A program made the position numbers and the translations under genes. Under the pieces are notes generated by a model, which made no database searches, had not been told where the DNA came from, and worked only from the letters and a program-made list of their open reading frames with translations. Shown in pieces: positions 13,904-22,811 of a DNA stretch of 38,408 bases (position 1 is the stretch's first letter; each line of letters opens with the position of its first letter). Source of the DNA: a virus; the IMG/VR virus record IMGVR_UViG_3300033141_002258, positions 1 through 38,408 of that record; one strand, given 5' to 3'.

Positions 13904-15612
13904 ATGAGCACAAGTATCAACCAGAGTTATCTCGTTCTACATCCGACCATATGGAGTCCAAGAGCTACAATGTATTTCTTGGAAAACTTAAAAGCAGGTT
14001 CTGTATTTGATGACTTCAGTGATTTAGCGGAAGAAGGTGGTAATACAATTCATATCCCAACATTAGCATTGTTCACAAACTCTGCTGTTGGATATAATGA
14101 TGGTGAAGTTGGAGCAACCGCCATCACTGACACGAGAGTTATCTTGAATATTGACCGCTGGATGGCTTCCCCAAGAAGGGTAACCACAGCCAACCAAGCC
14201 CAAATGGCAAGGTCATACCGATTGAAAGATATGTTTGTTAAGGGTCAAGCCGACTCTTTAGCAAGAACATTTGACAGAGAGCTTTTAAGAGCAGGAGAGA
14301 ACTTTACACTCGCAGTCGGAAACTCTACAACCGCTTTGGGACAAACCGTAATTGAGAAAGCTATTATGCTTCTTGCTTCGGCTTCAGTTCCATTGGAAGA
14401 ATGTGTATTTGAAGAAAGAGTACACAATAAATTAGGCTATATGCTGGAAACTCTCGTTAAGTTCTTAGTAGGAGGATTTAATCCCCTAAAAATCTAAGAA
14501 ATAGAGACAATCAGCAGGAAAGATTATTGACAATTAAATATGGGTTGGTAGAATAAGGTAATGCCATATAAAGATAAAGAAAAACAATTACAATATTTTA
14601 AAGATAGATATGTTAGATTAAAAGACAAACTTTCTGATAAAGCAAGGCTTTATTATCTTAAAAATAAAGAAAAGATTAAAGAAAGAAATAAAAATAATTA
14701 CTGGGATAACAGAGAAGAAAAGATATTAAAAGTTAGAAAATACTACTCCAAAAATAAAAAGAAGATAGCAAAGAAGGTATTCCTTTATTATCATCGCATT
14801 ACCAAAAAAAGACTTGAAAATGACCCAGCCTTTAGAATTAAGTTCAGATTGAGAAAAAGAATGTGGTATGCTATTAAACTTTGTAAAACTTCTAAATGTG
14901 AAAAAACACTTGAATTACTTGGATGTAAAGATATAAATGAAGTTAAGAAATATTTAGAGAAAAAGTTTAAAAAAGGTATGAGCTGGGATAACTATGGAAA
15001 ATGGCACATAGACCACATAAAGCCATTATCAAGTTTTAATTTATCAGACCCAAAAGAGCAAAAAATTGCTTTTCATTATAAAAACCTACAACCGCTTTGG
15101 GCGAAAGAAAATCTCCAAAAAGGTGGCAAGGTTTGTCAATAAAATCCTCAGAGACTATACGCCTAAACATTGAAAAATGTATGATATAGTCCGACCTTAT
15201 GGGAGACCATAAGAAGTAGGCAGTAAAAGTCTACGATAACAATAGTGTCTTTATTCATCCAAACGCTTATTGGAAAGAATTAGCCAAAGTAAGCAAGTAT
15301 TACGATGCTTCTATTTATGGCACAAGAGTAGTTTCTAAAGGTGCTAACACCCAAATTTGGGGTATTCCAGTTATTTTGACCGCTATGATTGAAACAGTTG
15401 GAACAACACCTTCATACAGAAACTATCTTGCCCATTATTCAGCATTGGCTTACGCTTTCACAAGTTTGGAAGGAGTTAAAGGAATAAGCATTGTAGAAAA
15501 GGACAGCGAAATGTTGAGAAAGACAATTTATGCCCAAATAATGTATGGCGTAAAGTGTGTCAGACCAGGAGCTGGTGTAAAGATTTATTCCCGTGTGAAC
15601 GAAAGCGGATAG
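13904..15612 (+). CDS. Major capsid protein, split by a group I intron (join 13904..14408, 15248..15612; 289 aa)
   Basis: Exon 1 encodes the N-terminal part (STSINQSYLVLHPTIWSPRA through ASVPLEECV) and exon 2 the remainder (FIHPNAYWKELAKVSKYYD to NESG). Joining at 14408/15248 gives the continuous sequence PLEECVFFIHPNAYWKEL, which fits the capsid-fold pattern of a short turn before the hP-x-x-Y helix. Without splicing, exon 1 reads into the intron and stops at 14497. The splice sites are fixed by P1 and P10 pairing described for the intron. The 290 codons give an HK97-type capsid size. Scaffold lies upstream and the intron-borne HNH gene inside. Confidence 0.85.
14409..15247 (+). mobile_element. 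Group I intron in the capsid gene (839 nt)
   Basis: P1: exon UGUGUAU (14402-14408) pairs with GUACACA (14420-14426), with the required U-G wobble at the 5' splice site after U14408. P10: AAAGA (14415-14419) pairs with UCUUU (15248-15252) at the start of exon 2; the intron ends in G (15247). Core: AATCAGCAGGAAAG near 14510-14523, then P7 GACTATA (15153-15159) with TATAGTC (15185-15191), P8 ACATT-GAAA-AATGT (15167-15180), P9 CTTATGG-GAGA-CCATAAG (15196-15213) and a further GTAGGC/GTCTAC hairpin. The conserved CAGAGACTA and ATAGTCC strings match bacteriophage group I introns. Confidence 0.9.
14561..15142 (+). CDS. HNH homing endonuclease within the intron (193 aa)
   Basis: The C-terminal part contains GKWHIDHIKPLSSF (HIDHI at about 149-153) and HYKNLQPLWAKENLQKG (Asn at 175 and 184), the HNH nuclease of phage intron and free-standing homing enzymes. 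The N-terminal half is a long basic, Tyr- and Lys-rich helical region (residues 1-105) that probably binds DNA. AAGG lies two bases before the ATG. The gene occupies the intron between the early core strands and P7. It would cut intronless capsid genes of related phages and so spread the intron. Confidence 0.9.
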   Translation: MPYKDKEKQLQYFKDRYVRLKDKLSDKARLYYLKNKEKIKERNKNNYWDNREEKILKVRKYYSKNKKKIAKKVFLYYHRITKKRLENDPAFRIKFRLRKRMWYAIKLCKTSKCEKTLELLGCKDINEVKKYLEKKFKKGMSWDNYGKWHIDHIKPLSSFNLSDPKEQKIAFHYKNLQPLWAKENLQKGGKVCQ

Positions 15613-15642
15613 AACGAGTATTAACATTTAATCACATAAATG

Positions 15643-15687
15643 TCTGGATTTCGTCTTCGGTTATCACTCTGCCGAAGACGAACCAGA
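15643..15687 (+). terminator. Long hairpin after the capsid gene (no T-run)
   Basis: TTCGTCTTCGG (15650-15660) pairs perfectly with CCGAAGACGAA (15672-15682); TCTGG (15643-15647) and CCAGA (15683-15687) extend it to 16 bp with a two-base bulge. There is no T tract after it, so it may limit transcription, protect capsid mRNA 3' ends, or lower expression of the glycosyltransferases that follow. Confidence 0.6.
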
Positions 15688-15703
15688 GTGGTATTCAGAA
15701 ATT

Positions 15704-16642
15704 ATGAAAAAAATGAAAAAACTTAAAATACTATATTTAGCAAGTGTCAAGCACAAGTTCGTTGAGTTCCCAGATGAGCATATTAAGAAATCATTAGAAG
15801 AAATGGGACACGAAGTTATAGAAATGGACGAAAATGAGTTTGATATGAATAAAATACTTTCCTATAAAGAGAAGGTGGATTTGCTTTTTTTCCATAGGGG
15901 CGGGGTTATTAAGACAGAAGAGTCGTTTTTTCAGATGTCTTTAACCCGATTAGAATTAGTATTACAAAACTTTACTTGCCCGAAAGTATGCTGGTATCTT
16001 GACAAAGTTATATCTTATTCAGGTGAGTATTTAAGAAGGATATTTCCATTAGTGGATTATATTTATGTCAATGATGATACTTGGTTAAGAGCGTTTGAAA
16101 CTGATAAAATATCACCGCTTCATTGCGGAATACATAGTTCAAGAAAAGGCGAGTTTAAGAAAGAGTTGGCTTCTGATTTAGCTTATGTGGGAGTGGTCTA
16201 TGGAACAAGAAAAGTGTTTATTGAGGAACTTCAAAAAAGATACGGAAAAAGATTTAAGGCGTTTGATAACATTTGGGGAAAGGACTTTGATAATTTAATG
16301 GCTTCGGCAAAGATAATAGTTTCAGCCCATTATCCATTTGATGAGTTTTATTGGTCTGATAGTATTTACAGGATTTTGGGTTCAGGCGGATTTCATATTT
16401 ATCCACGCTTGGAAGGAATAATAGAAGAAGGATTTGAAAGCGGTAAGCACCTTATAACTTATACAAACCCCCAAGAATTAGTTGACGCTATTGCTTATTG
16501 GCTTGACCCAAAGAACGACAAAGTAAGAAAGAAGATAGCCAAACAAGGACAAGATTTTGTTTCAGACCGCTTTAATTATAAGGATAAATTAAGAATAATA
16601 ATTAACAAGATTAAAAAATATGAAAATAAGGGTATCAAATAG
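15704..16642 (+). CDS. Glycosyltransferase, CgeB/GT1-like (312 aa)
   Basis: The N-terminal Rossmann-like part (KILYLASVKHKFVEFPDEHIKKSL) and the C-terminal motif IYRILGSGGFHIYPRLEGIIEEGFESGKHLITYTNPQEL followed by IAKQGQDFVSDRFNY are the pattern of CgeB-type GT-B glycosyltransferases (Glyco_trans_1_2 family). The Glu in EGI and EEGF probably binds the donor nucleotide sugar. It follows the capsid gene and starts a run of five enzymes reading the same way. The likely role is to transfer sugars to a virion or host-surface acceptor. Confidence 0.8.
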   Translation: MKKMKKLKILYLASVKHKFVEFPDEHIKKSLEEMGHEVIEMDENEFDMNKILSYKEKVDLLFFHRGGVIKTEESFFQMSLTRLELVLQNFTCPKVCWYLDKVISYSGEYLRRIFPLVDYIYVNDDTWLRAFETDKISPLHCGIHSSRKGEFKKELASDLAYVGVVYGTRKVFIEELQKRYGKRFKAFDNIWGKDFDNLMASAKIIVSAHYPFDEFYWSDSIYRILGSGGFHIYPRLEGIIEEGFESGKHLITYTNPQELVDAIAYWLDPKNDKVRKKIAKQGQDFVSDRFNYKDKLRIIINKIKKYENKGIK

Positions 16643-17456
16643 TGTTATCGGTTTCAAAGAAAAGATACATAACATTTGGAAGATAGAAGAGTGGGCTGGG
16701 GTTGATGATGAGAAAGACGAGGTTTTATTCTTTGGTATGTATCACGATTACGATTATGACGCTTACAGAAACTTTGAAGGTAAGCGTTCTGTTTTCTGGT
16801 GCGGTTCTGATATTCTGCGGTTAATGGATAATCATAATTATCAAAGAGTTCTTAAATTATTTCCAGCAACCCACTATACTGAAAATCAAGTTGAAGCGGA
16901 TAATCTTAAAAGCGTGGGAATAGAAGCAGTAATAGTGCCTTCCTTCTTAGAAAGAACAGAAGATTTTCCCGTATCATATCAGCATTCAGAAAGACCGCAT
17001 ATTTTTATGTCCGCCCACCCTAAAAGAGAAGATGAATATGGATATGATTTAGCTATAAGAATAGCCCCCAAAGTTCCCGAAGCAACCTTTCATCTATACG
17101 GAGTTGATAAAGAGTTTTATGATAAGACATATTTCCACGAATTACCTGAAAATGTAGTTATTGAAGGCAATGTCCCGCCAGAGCAATTTAATAGAGAGAT
17201 TAAACAATATCAATGCGGATTAAGACCTAATATCCACGACGGGTTTAGTGAGATAACAGCCAAATCCCTACTTTGCGGACAATACCCTATTACCAAGATA
17301 AAATATGACAAGATAGATAATTACAGCACAGAAGATGAATTAGTAATGTTGATTAAGGGTCTGCGGGATAAAAAAGAACCTAATTTAGAAACAAGGTCGC
17401 ATTATCTTAAATTATTGAATAACTATCCTTTTTGTAAAAGGGAATACGCAAAATGA
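16620..17456 (+). CDS. Glycosyltransferase, GT-B fold (278 aa)
   Basis: It begins inside the end of the preceding gene (overlap of 23 nt). The middle SAHPKREDEYGYDLAIRIAPKVPEATFHLYGVDKE and the C-terminal NVPPEQFNREIKQYQCGLRPNIHDGFSEITAKSLLCGQYPITK match the donor-binding half of GT4/GT1 enzymes: the E-x7-E type donor site is replaced by FSEITAKSL. The N-terminal domain is short. The likely acceptor and sugar cannot be told from sequence. Confidence 0.75.
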   Translation: MKIRVSNSVIGFKEKIHNIWKIEEWAGVDDEKDEVLFFGMYHDYDYDAYRNFEGKRSVFWCGSDILRLMDNHNYQRVLKLFPATHYTENQVEADNLKSVGIEAVIVPSFLERTEDFPVSYQHSERPHIFMSAHPKREDEYGYDLAIRIAPKVPEATFHLYGVDKEFYDKTYFHELPENVVIEGNVPPEQFNREIKQYQCGLRPNIHDGFSEITAKSLLCGQYPITKIKYDKIDNYSTEDELVMLIKGLRDKKEPNLETRSHYLKLLNNYPFCKREYAK

Positions 17457-17764
17457 GTCCAAGAATCGTTAGAAGAAAGGGAATAGAAGGAAAAACTGGC
17501 ACTTATTTAGAATATCAGTATGATTTAGGAGGTATAGAACAATACAAGATTTTTGTTAATCCTGATGACCGAAGAAAAGGAATAGCGACATCTATGTTTA
17601 AGGAATTAGTCAAAATAGCCAAATCAAAGAAAATAGAAAAAATAGTAGTGAGGTCAACCACAGACCCGTCAAGAGAAGTATTTGGAAAGTGGCTCATAAA
17701 AAGGGGATTTAAACGAGTTAATAATCCAATATATCAATGGGAATATATTATTAAAAATAAATAA
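17453..17764 (+). CDS. GNAT-family acetyltransferase (103 aa)
   Basis: Motif A of the GNAT fold is visible: IFVNPDDRRKGIATSMFKELVKIAKSK (about residues 33-60) with the R-x-x-G-x-A acetyl-CoA loop, and motif B with FGKWLIKRGFKRV near the end. The protein is short but complete for a minimal GNAT. Such enzymes acetylate amino sugars or protein amines; beside an aminotransferase and glycosyltransferases, N-acetylation of an amino sugar is a reasonable guess. Its start overlaps the previous gene (ATGA). Confidence 0.75.
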   Translation: MSPRIVRRKGIEGKTGTYLEYQYDLGGIEQYKIFVNPDDRRKGIATSMFKELVKIAKSKKIEKIVVRSTTDPSREVFGKWLIKRGFKRVNNPIYQWEYIIKNK

Positions 17765-17766
17765 AT

Positions 17767-18576
17767 ATGGAAATAAATATGGAAACAAAAAAAGATAAAG
17801 AATTTTCACATTATATAATGATTCCGTTCACAGGTTTAGGACTTATGAACGGATTTAGAGGACAGGATTGGTTTGATTATAGAGCCCAGATTTTTAAGGA
17901 TTACACGCTTAAAAGTTTTGCTAACCAAACCTGTAAGGACTTTACTTTATGGATTAGTTTCCGCCCAGAGGAAAAGGATAATCCAACTACAAAGAAGATA
18001 GAGCAGTATATTAAAGACGCAGGAGTTAAATATGTCTTCACTTTTGACGGGTTAATGTTTTATGATGATAGAGCCCCCGAAAAGAACGCTACTTGGGAAC
18101 AAAGATTAGAAAAGTCATTAAAGGTTATCGGGGGTCAAGATAGTTCAGACAAGTATGTTTATCTAACCATATTCGGTTCAGATGATATGTTTAGAGAAGA
18201 CGCTGTTGAATTGATACAGAAACAAGAACCAGAAGTAAGGAAAGCCCTTTATAACAGAAAAGGATATGTCTATGATGTGGTAAATAAGAGATTGGCTGAT
18301 TGGTATAACCCGTATTGTATCGGAAACTATACATTGATTTATCCGCATTATGCTTTCTATAACGCAAAACAGCACATACTTTATCAGGATAAACTGACTA
18401 CCCACGAAGAAGTGCCTAAACTATTTGACGCAGTTGAATTAGGCGAAGACCTATATTGCTGTTGTGTTCACGGAAAGAATATCAGCACTTTATGGCAACA
18501 CGATTTCAAAGGTCGTGAATATTATTATGATGATGAAAAAAAGGAATTATTAGCTAAATTTGGAATAAAATTATGA
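17767..18576 (+). CDS. Putative rhamnosyltransferase-type glycosyltransferase (269 aa)
   Basis: The pattern FRGQDWFDYRAQIFKDYTLKSFANQTCKDFTLWISF, followed by FGSDDMFREDAVELIQ with an SDD metal motif (about residue 139-141), matches the putative rhamnosyl transferase family of GT-A-like enzymes. The C-terminal half carries GNYTLIYPHYAFYN and a Cys-rich LYCCCVHGKNISTLWQHDF. It overlaps the next gene by four bases (ATGA). Two candidate starts (17767 and 17779) are close; the first is used here. The transferred sugar is not known. Confidence 0.7.
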   Translation: MEINMETKKDKEFSHYIMIPFTGLGLMNGFRGQDWFDYRAQIFKDYTLKSFANQTCKDFTLWISFRPEEKDNPTTKKIEQYIKDAGVKYVFTFDGLMFYDDRAPEKNATWEQRLEKSLKVIGGQDSSDKYVYLTIFGSDDMFREDAVELIQKQEPEVRKALYNRKGYVYDVVNKRLADWYNPYCIGNYTLIYPHYAFYNAKQHILYQDKLTTHEEVPKLFDAVELGEDLYCCCVHGKNISTLWQHDFKGREYYYDDEKKELLAKFGIKL

Positions 18577-19958
18577 GCACATTTAGACAAAAAGGAGTAT
18601 ATATCAGCGTCTTAAATCAAGGAGAATTAAGACGGGAATTATCTAAACTATTAAATGATTTTCAACATAGTGATAGATATAGGATATTGATAGATTATCC
18701 GATAGAGAAGCCGATTACCCAGAATAGAAACACAATAGTTCAGAACTTTTTAGCAAGAAAGGATTTTGATTATCTAATGATGATAGATGATGATATTGTT
18801 CCACCGCCAGAAATACTTGATTTAGTTGATTTTCAAAAAGATATAATTGTTCCTTTAATGTTCACATTTCAGGGCAAGAAAATAATCCACCTTGCTATGA
18901 ATAGAAACAAAGACGGGAAGCAAGTAATGGTTGATATTGAAAAAAAGAAAGGACTAATAGAAATAGACAGCACGGGGACAGGTTGTATAATTATATCAAG
19001 AAAAGTTTTAGAAGCGGTAAAGTTCCCGTTTAAAAACGAATATGACGCTGACGGAATTAAAAAGACAGGACTTGATTTTAACTTCTGCACAAAAGCCAAA
19101 AAACTTGGTTTCAAGGTTTGGGTTCATCTTAACTATATTGCCAGCCATTACGCCACTATTGATTTAAAAGATATATATATTTCGGCATTAGAAAAACAAG
19201 AACTATTAGAAGAATTAGAAGAATTAAAAATAAAAGACAAATTAGTCGGTTCGGGAGAAGATAAATTCTTCGTAATGGATAAACATAAATTTTTAATGCC
19301 CGATAAAGATGAAAAAGATATTGGAATAAAAGCGGTAATGAAAGATTTTAGTTTATATAAAAAACTATGGGAAGAAAAAACAACTGAACTTGTTAAAAAA
19401 GAATTAAAAGAGGGACAAATAGCAGTAGATATTGGGGCAAGTATTGGATATTTTACTATGTTGTTTGCCAGACAAGTAGGAGAAACTGGAAAGGTTTATT
19501 CTTTTGAACCAACCCCGAACCAATTTCCTTACTTGTGTAGAAATATAGAGGTTAATGGATATAAAGATATTGTTGTTCCTGTTAATAAAGCCGCTTGGAA
19601 TAAAAAAGAAGAAACTAAAATGCCTCCTATTGATAAGAAGTTTGATTGTCAAGCTATAACAGTAGATGAAGTTTTAGAAAAAGCTGGAATAATTGATAAA
19701 ATTGATTTTATTAAAATTGATGTTGATGGTTCAGAACCGCAAGTATTAAAAGGGCTTACAAAAACATTTGAAAGCAATCCTAATTTGAAAATGGTCTTTG
19801 AATATTATCCTAAATATATTAAAGACGGAGGAGGTTCGCCCGAAGAAGTTAAAGCTATAATAGACAAGTATTTTGATTATTATGTTATTGAGGGAGATTA
19901 TGGAAGCCGCCAAACTGCTGGAGATTTTCATTGTAATTGGTTTTGTAAAAAAAATTAG
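18573..19958 (+). CDS. Glycosyltransferase fused to FkbM-type methyltransferase (461 aa)
   Basis: Residues about 1-200 are GT-A-like with RNTIVQNFLARKDFDYLMMIDDDIVPPPEIL, where IDDDI is the DxD metal site. After a linker, residues about 265-461 are an SAM-dependent FkbM methyltransferase: AVDIGASIGYFTMLFAR (motif I), VYSFEPTPNQFPYLCRNIEVNG, and IDFIKIDVDGSEPQVLKGL. The protein may add a sugar and O-methylate the chain in one polypeptide. Fusions of this type are uncommon in a phage of this size. It ends the sugar-transfer block; 87 nt with a weak GAGTG/CACTC hairpin separate it from the tail genes. Confidence 0.85.
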   Translation: MSTFRQKGVYISVLNQGELRRELSKLLNDFQHSDRYRILIDYPIEKPITQNRNTIVQNFLARKDFDYLMMIDDDIVPPPEILDLVDFQKDIIVPLMFTFQGKKIIHLAMNRNKDGKQVMVDIEKKKGLIEIDSTGTGCIIISRKVLEAVKFPFKNEYDADGIKKTGLDFNFCTKAKKLGFKVWVHLNYIASHYATIDLKDIYISALEKQELLEELEELKIKDKLVGSGEDKFFVMDKHKFLMPDKDEKDIGIKAVMKDFSLYKKLWEEKTTELVKKELKEGQIAVDIGASIGYFTMLFARQVGETGKVYSFEPTPNQFPYLCRNIEVNGYKDIVVPVNKAAWNKKEETKMPPIDKKFDCQAITVDEVLEKAGIIDKIDFIKIDVDGSEPQVLKGLTKTFESNPNLKMVFEYYPKYIKDGGGSPEEVKAIIDKYFDYYVIEGDYGSRQTAGDFHCNWFCKKN

Positions 19959-20045
19959 AAACTAAAAAAGGACAAAGAGTGAGTTCTTAAAAATATTTTT
20001 CTAAACACTCCTTCCCACAAGGAAGATAGCTTATACCACGATGCT

Positions 20046-20714
20046 ATGGATTTAGCTGGTATTTCTGATACCAGTGTTTTTACTTTATCCGCCTTTGTCC
20101 GTTCAGCTAATAACTATTTAAGAAAAGCGGATACTTGGATATGGGAAAGCGTTGGCGACTGGCAGTTTGATGACAGCAACTTTTCAGATACGCCAATTCT
20201 TACGAAAGACGCGGTAGCCAGTGATGCCACTTACCGCATACCAGCCACCACAAGATACATAGAAAGGGTAGAAGCAAAATATACAGACGGGTCATATTAT
20301 TTTATCCACCCGATAGATAAATCCCAGATAAAAGATGTGGGGCTGTCAGAGTTCTATAAAACTGCTGGTAATCCGCTTTATTATGATTTAGCTGGTAGAA
20401 ATATTACTTTTTATCCGCCATTTTCCACCAACAGAACTAATGGAATAAAGCTGTATGTTGGCAGAGATATACACCCTTTTACAACTGCTGATACTAATGC
20501 TGAACCAGGATTTGACAACCACTTCCATAGAATTGTATCTTTGGGGGGTGCTTTTGATGAAAGTTTAAGAAATGTTGACAGAGAAAGAGCTGGGGGATTA
20601 GAAAAAGAAATAGAAAAACTAAAAGAAGAGTTAATGAATTTTTATAGTAAAAGGCACAGAGGACGGAAGGCAAGAATCAGACCTTCTGTTTATGAAGCCG
20701 CCGCCAGATTATGA
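20046..20714 (+). CDS. Head-tail adaptor / tail completion protein (222 aa)
   Basis: Position after the sugar block and before the tail-hub gene, with a beta-rich sequence: ATYRIPATTRYIERVEAKYTDGSYYFIHPIDKSQ, then GRNITFYPPFSTN, IKLYVGRDIHPF, and a helical C-terminus (LEKEIEKLKEELMNFYSKRHRGRKARIRP). This is the pattern of podovirus adaptors that connect portal to tail tube (similar in outline to T7 gp11-type proteins). The start is the first ATG in frame. Overlap with the next gene is ATGA. Assignment is by context and fold pattern. Confidence 0.6.
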   Translation: MDLAGISDTSVFTLSAFVRSANNYLRKADTWIWESVGDWQFDDSNFSDTPILTKDAVASDATYRIPATTRYIERVEAKYTDGSYYFIHPIDKSQIKDVGLSEFYKTAGNPLYYDLAGRNITFYPPFSTNRTNGIKLYVGRDIHPFTTADTNAEPGFDNHFHRIVSLGGAFDESLRNVDRERAGGLEKEIEKLKEELMNFYSKRHRGRKARIRPSVYEAAARL

Positions 20715-22207
20715 AAGCTATTTGGAACAACTTTTTAGGAGGATTAGCCCCTTATTCTGACTTAATTGGAAGAGAGGGTTCTTATGCTGAAGCCAGAGAT
20801 GTTGACCCGCACAGAAAACCAGGATATATAATGCCGGGTTGGAAAGAAACAGCAGTCAGTTCGGTAGATACTGCTTTGGCTGGTTTAATTTTAGATGCCG
20901 CAGTTGACCCCGATAATGCCACATTAACTATCTATGCTATTGATGACGGGAAACTTTATGAGATAGGAACGCTTGGAACTGCTTTTACAGATGATGCCAA
21001 TTTTCCCCACGCTGTTTCAACGGGTTCGGGAGTTGTCTTTTATGAGTGTAAAATAGGAGGAACAAGTGCCACAAGATTATTCTATATCCAAGACACAGAT
21101 GTAGGTATGAGCAATGTGGGAACGCCCGATTTTGATGATGACTGGCTTTCAACTATTCCAGCAGGTGGGGCGGCATTAACAAGCGGGAAACACCCTTATC
21201 TTAAATGGAAATCGTATCTATGGATAGCTCACGGAAACGATTTAGGAAAGTTAGATGGACAGACGGGTGATAATGGAACTTGGACTTCAAGTGCTTTGGA
21301 TTTGCCAGAGGGTTGGGAAATAACATCTTTGTTTTCCACCCAAAACTATATTGGAATATGTGCTTGGTATAAATTGGCAAGTGGTTCGGGGAACAGAACA
21401 ATAGCAAGAATATTTATGTGGGACGGAGTATCAGCCGACTGGAATTATTGGATACCGATAGAAGACAATAAAGTAATATCATCTCTTAATGACGGAAGCG
21501 ATATTTATTTATTAACAGAGGGCAGGGGATACGCAACTAATCTAAAAAGATTAACAGATAGGGGAGATGAACTTATTTATAATTTTAGAATTGATAAAGG
21601 TGGTTCTGATAAAGATTTTGAAGCCAATTATCATAATGTAATGGATATTAGTTTAGGCAGATTATTGATGGGGCTAACCAAAACAAATTATCAGAATAGT
21701 GTGTTTGCTTATGGTTCAGTCAATCCCATTTTTCCAAAGATTATGACCCAGCCGTATTCGGGTGGAAGCGACCCTGATGCCAGTAATGCTGGTGATGTGG
21801 GGTATGTCGGTTCGCTATATTTGAATACCGTTTTCTTTTCTTCTAAAATAGGAACTAATTATTATTGGGGTAGGTTTCCAGGCAATGAATCAACTAACGC
21901 TTTATACAAAGGGCTGTATAAAAACCCAGAACAGAAAGTAAGAATAAATTATGTTAAGTTCTATTTTAAGCCATTAGTGGCAAGTGATGATATGACCCCC
22001 ACATTGGATATAGATTATGGAACTTCTATTACCCTTAAAGACAGACGAGGCAATGCCACTATTTCTTACGCAGAAGACGGGGCTATTACTTCAAAACTTT
22101 TTAATGTTAAAAGAACCTGCCACGCTTTCAGACCTGTATTGGACTGGACTGCTGGGGGCATAGCATTTAGTAAAATAATCGTAGATTTTGACTACATAAA
22201 TGACTAA
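20711..22207 (+). CDS. Tail tube / hub protein with beta-propeller-like repeats (498 aa)
   Basis: The N-terminus (NNFLGGLAPYSDLIGREGSYAEARDVDPHRKPGYIMPGWKE) is typical of podovirus tail-tubular proteins that start with a list of contacts to the adaptor. The body shows recurring strands of the propeller sort (TLTIYAIDDGKLYEIG, YLWIAHGNDLGKLDG, ARIFMWDGVSADWNYWIP, DIYLLTEGRGYA), each ending near a Gly-rich turn. The C-terminal domain is beta-rich (VRINYVKFYFKPLV). It overlaps its neighbours by a few bases and probably forms the tail nozzle. Confidence 0.65.
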   Translation: MKAIWNNFLGGLAPYSDLIGREGSYAEARDVDPHRKPGYIMPGWKETAVSSVDTALAGLILDAAVDPDNATLTIYAIDDGKLYEIGTLGTAFTDDANFPHAVSTGSGVVFYECKIGGTSATRLFYIQDTDVGMSNVGTPDFDDDWLSTIPAGGAALTSGKHPYLKWKSYLWIAHGNDLGKLDGQTGDNGTWTSSALDLPEGWEITSLFSTQNYIGICAWYKLASGSGNRTIARIFMWDGVSADWNYWIPIEDNKVISSLNDGSDIYLLTEGRGYATNLKRLTDRGDELIYNFRIDKGGSDKDFEANYHNVMDISLGRLLMGLTKTNYQNSVFAYGSVNPIFPKIMTQPYSGGSDPDASNAGDVGYVGSLYLNTVFFSSKIGTNYYWGRFPGNESTNALYKGLYKNPEQKVRINYVKFYFKPLVASDDMTPTLDIDYGTSITLKDRRGNATISYAEDGAITSKLFNVKRTCHAFRPVLDWTAGGIAFSKIIVDFDYIND

Positions 22208-22805
22208 TGATTTTAAAAAACAATTAGAAGAACAAAGGGCTTTCAGCGAAAGTTTGGAAAGACAAATTGAAACCATTAAAAGAAAAATGGCTGAAAAACC
22301 TATTGAAGATATTAAAAACTTTGTTGATGTTCCTTTTGACCCGATAAGAAAAATTGATAACCTTACTTTAAAAAATATAGACGGAATAACAAAGATTAGG
22401 GTAAGAGCTACTGATGCTCAAACAATATCTAATTTAACGGATACCAAAATTACATTTGCGGCTGAAACAAAAGACGCATTGGGCGAGTTTGCTTCAAACA
22501 GATTTACAGCTAAAACGCCAGGTGATTATCTTGTAATAGCAAACCTTTCAACCGCTTCGGCAGTTGACCAGAAGCTATTTAAACTGATGATTTATAAAAA
22601 CGGAGCTAAAAACTCTGTCGCTTATGTTGAAACTTCCGGGACATCTGTTCATACGGTTAATATCTCTGACATCTTGTATGATATTAAAGCCAATGACTAT
22701 ATAGAACTTTATTTTTTCCAAAACACTGGCGGGGATATAAACATAGAAAGTAATTCAGGCGTTAATGGAGAAAATTCATTTTTAGTTATTCATAAATTAA
22801 GTTAA
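22200..22805 (+). CDS. Fibre-like protein with C-terminal jelly-roll domain (201 aa)
   Basis: Residues 1-40 are a charged coiled coil (EEQRAFSESLERQIETIKRKMAEK). From about residue 90 the sequence is all-beta with alternating pattern (TPGDYLVIANLSTASAVDQKLFKLMIYKNG, TSGTSVHTVNISDILYDIKANDYIELYFFQN, ENSFLVIHKLS), resembling the C1q/TNF-like domain found at the tips of phage tail fibres and spikes. The trimer-forming coil and the jelly roll suggest a small receptor-binding fibre. It overlaps the tail-hub gene by eight bases. Confidence 0.6.
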   Translation: MTNDFKKQLEEQRAFSESLERQIETIKRKMAEKPIEDIKNFVDVPFDPIRKIDNLTLKNIDGITKIRVRATDAQTISNLTDTKITFAAETKDALGEFASNRFTAKTPGDYLVIANLSTASAVDQKLFKLMIYKNGAKNSVAYVETSGTSVHTVNISDILYDIKANDYIELYFFQNTGGDINIESNSGVNGENSFLVIHKLS

Positions 22806-22811
22806 AAAAAT

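Noticed and set aside
14409-14497. Capsid gene ending at the stop at 14497 as a complete short protein
   Set aside because: The intron P1 and P10 pairings and the exon 2 frame show that these bases belong to the intron.
15376-15612. Separate 78-aa gene
   Set aside because: It is the 3' part of capsid exon 2, which is open from 15248.
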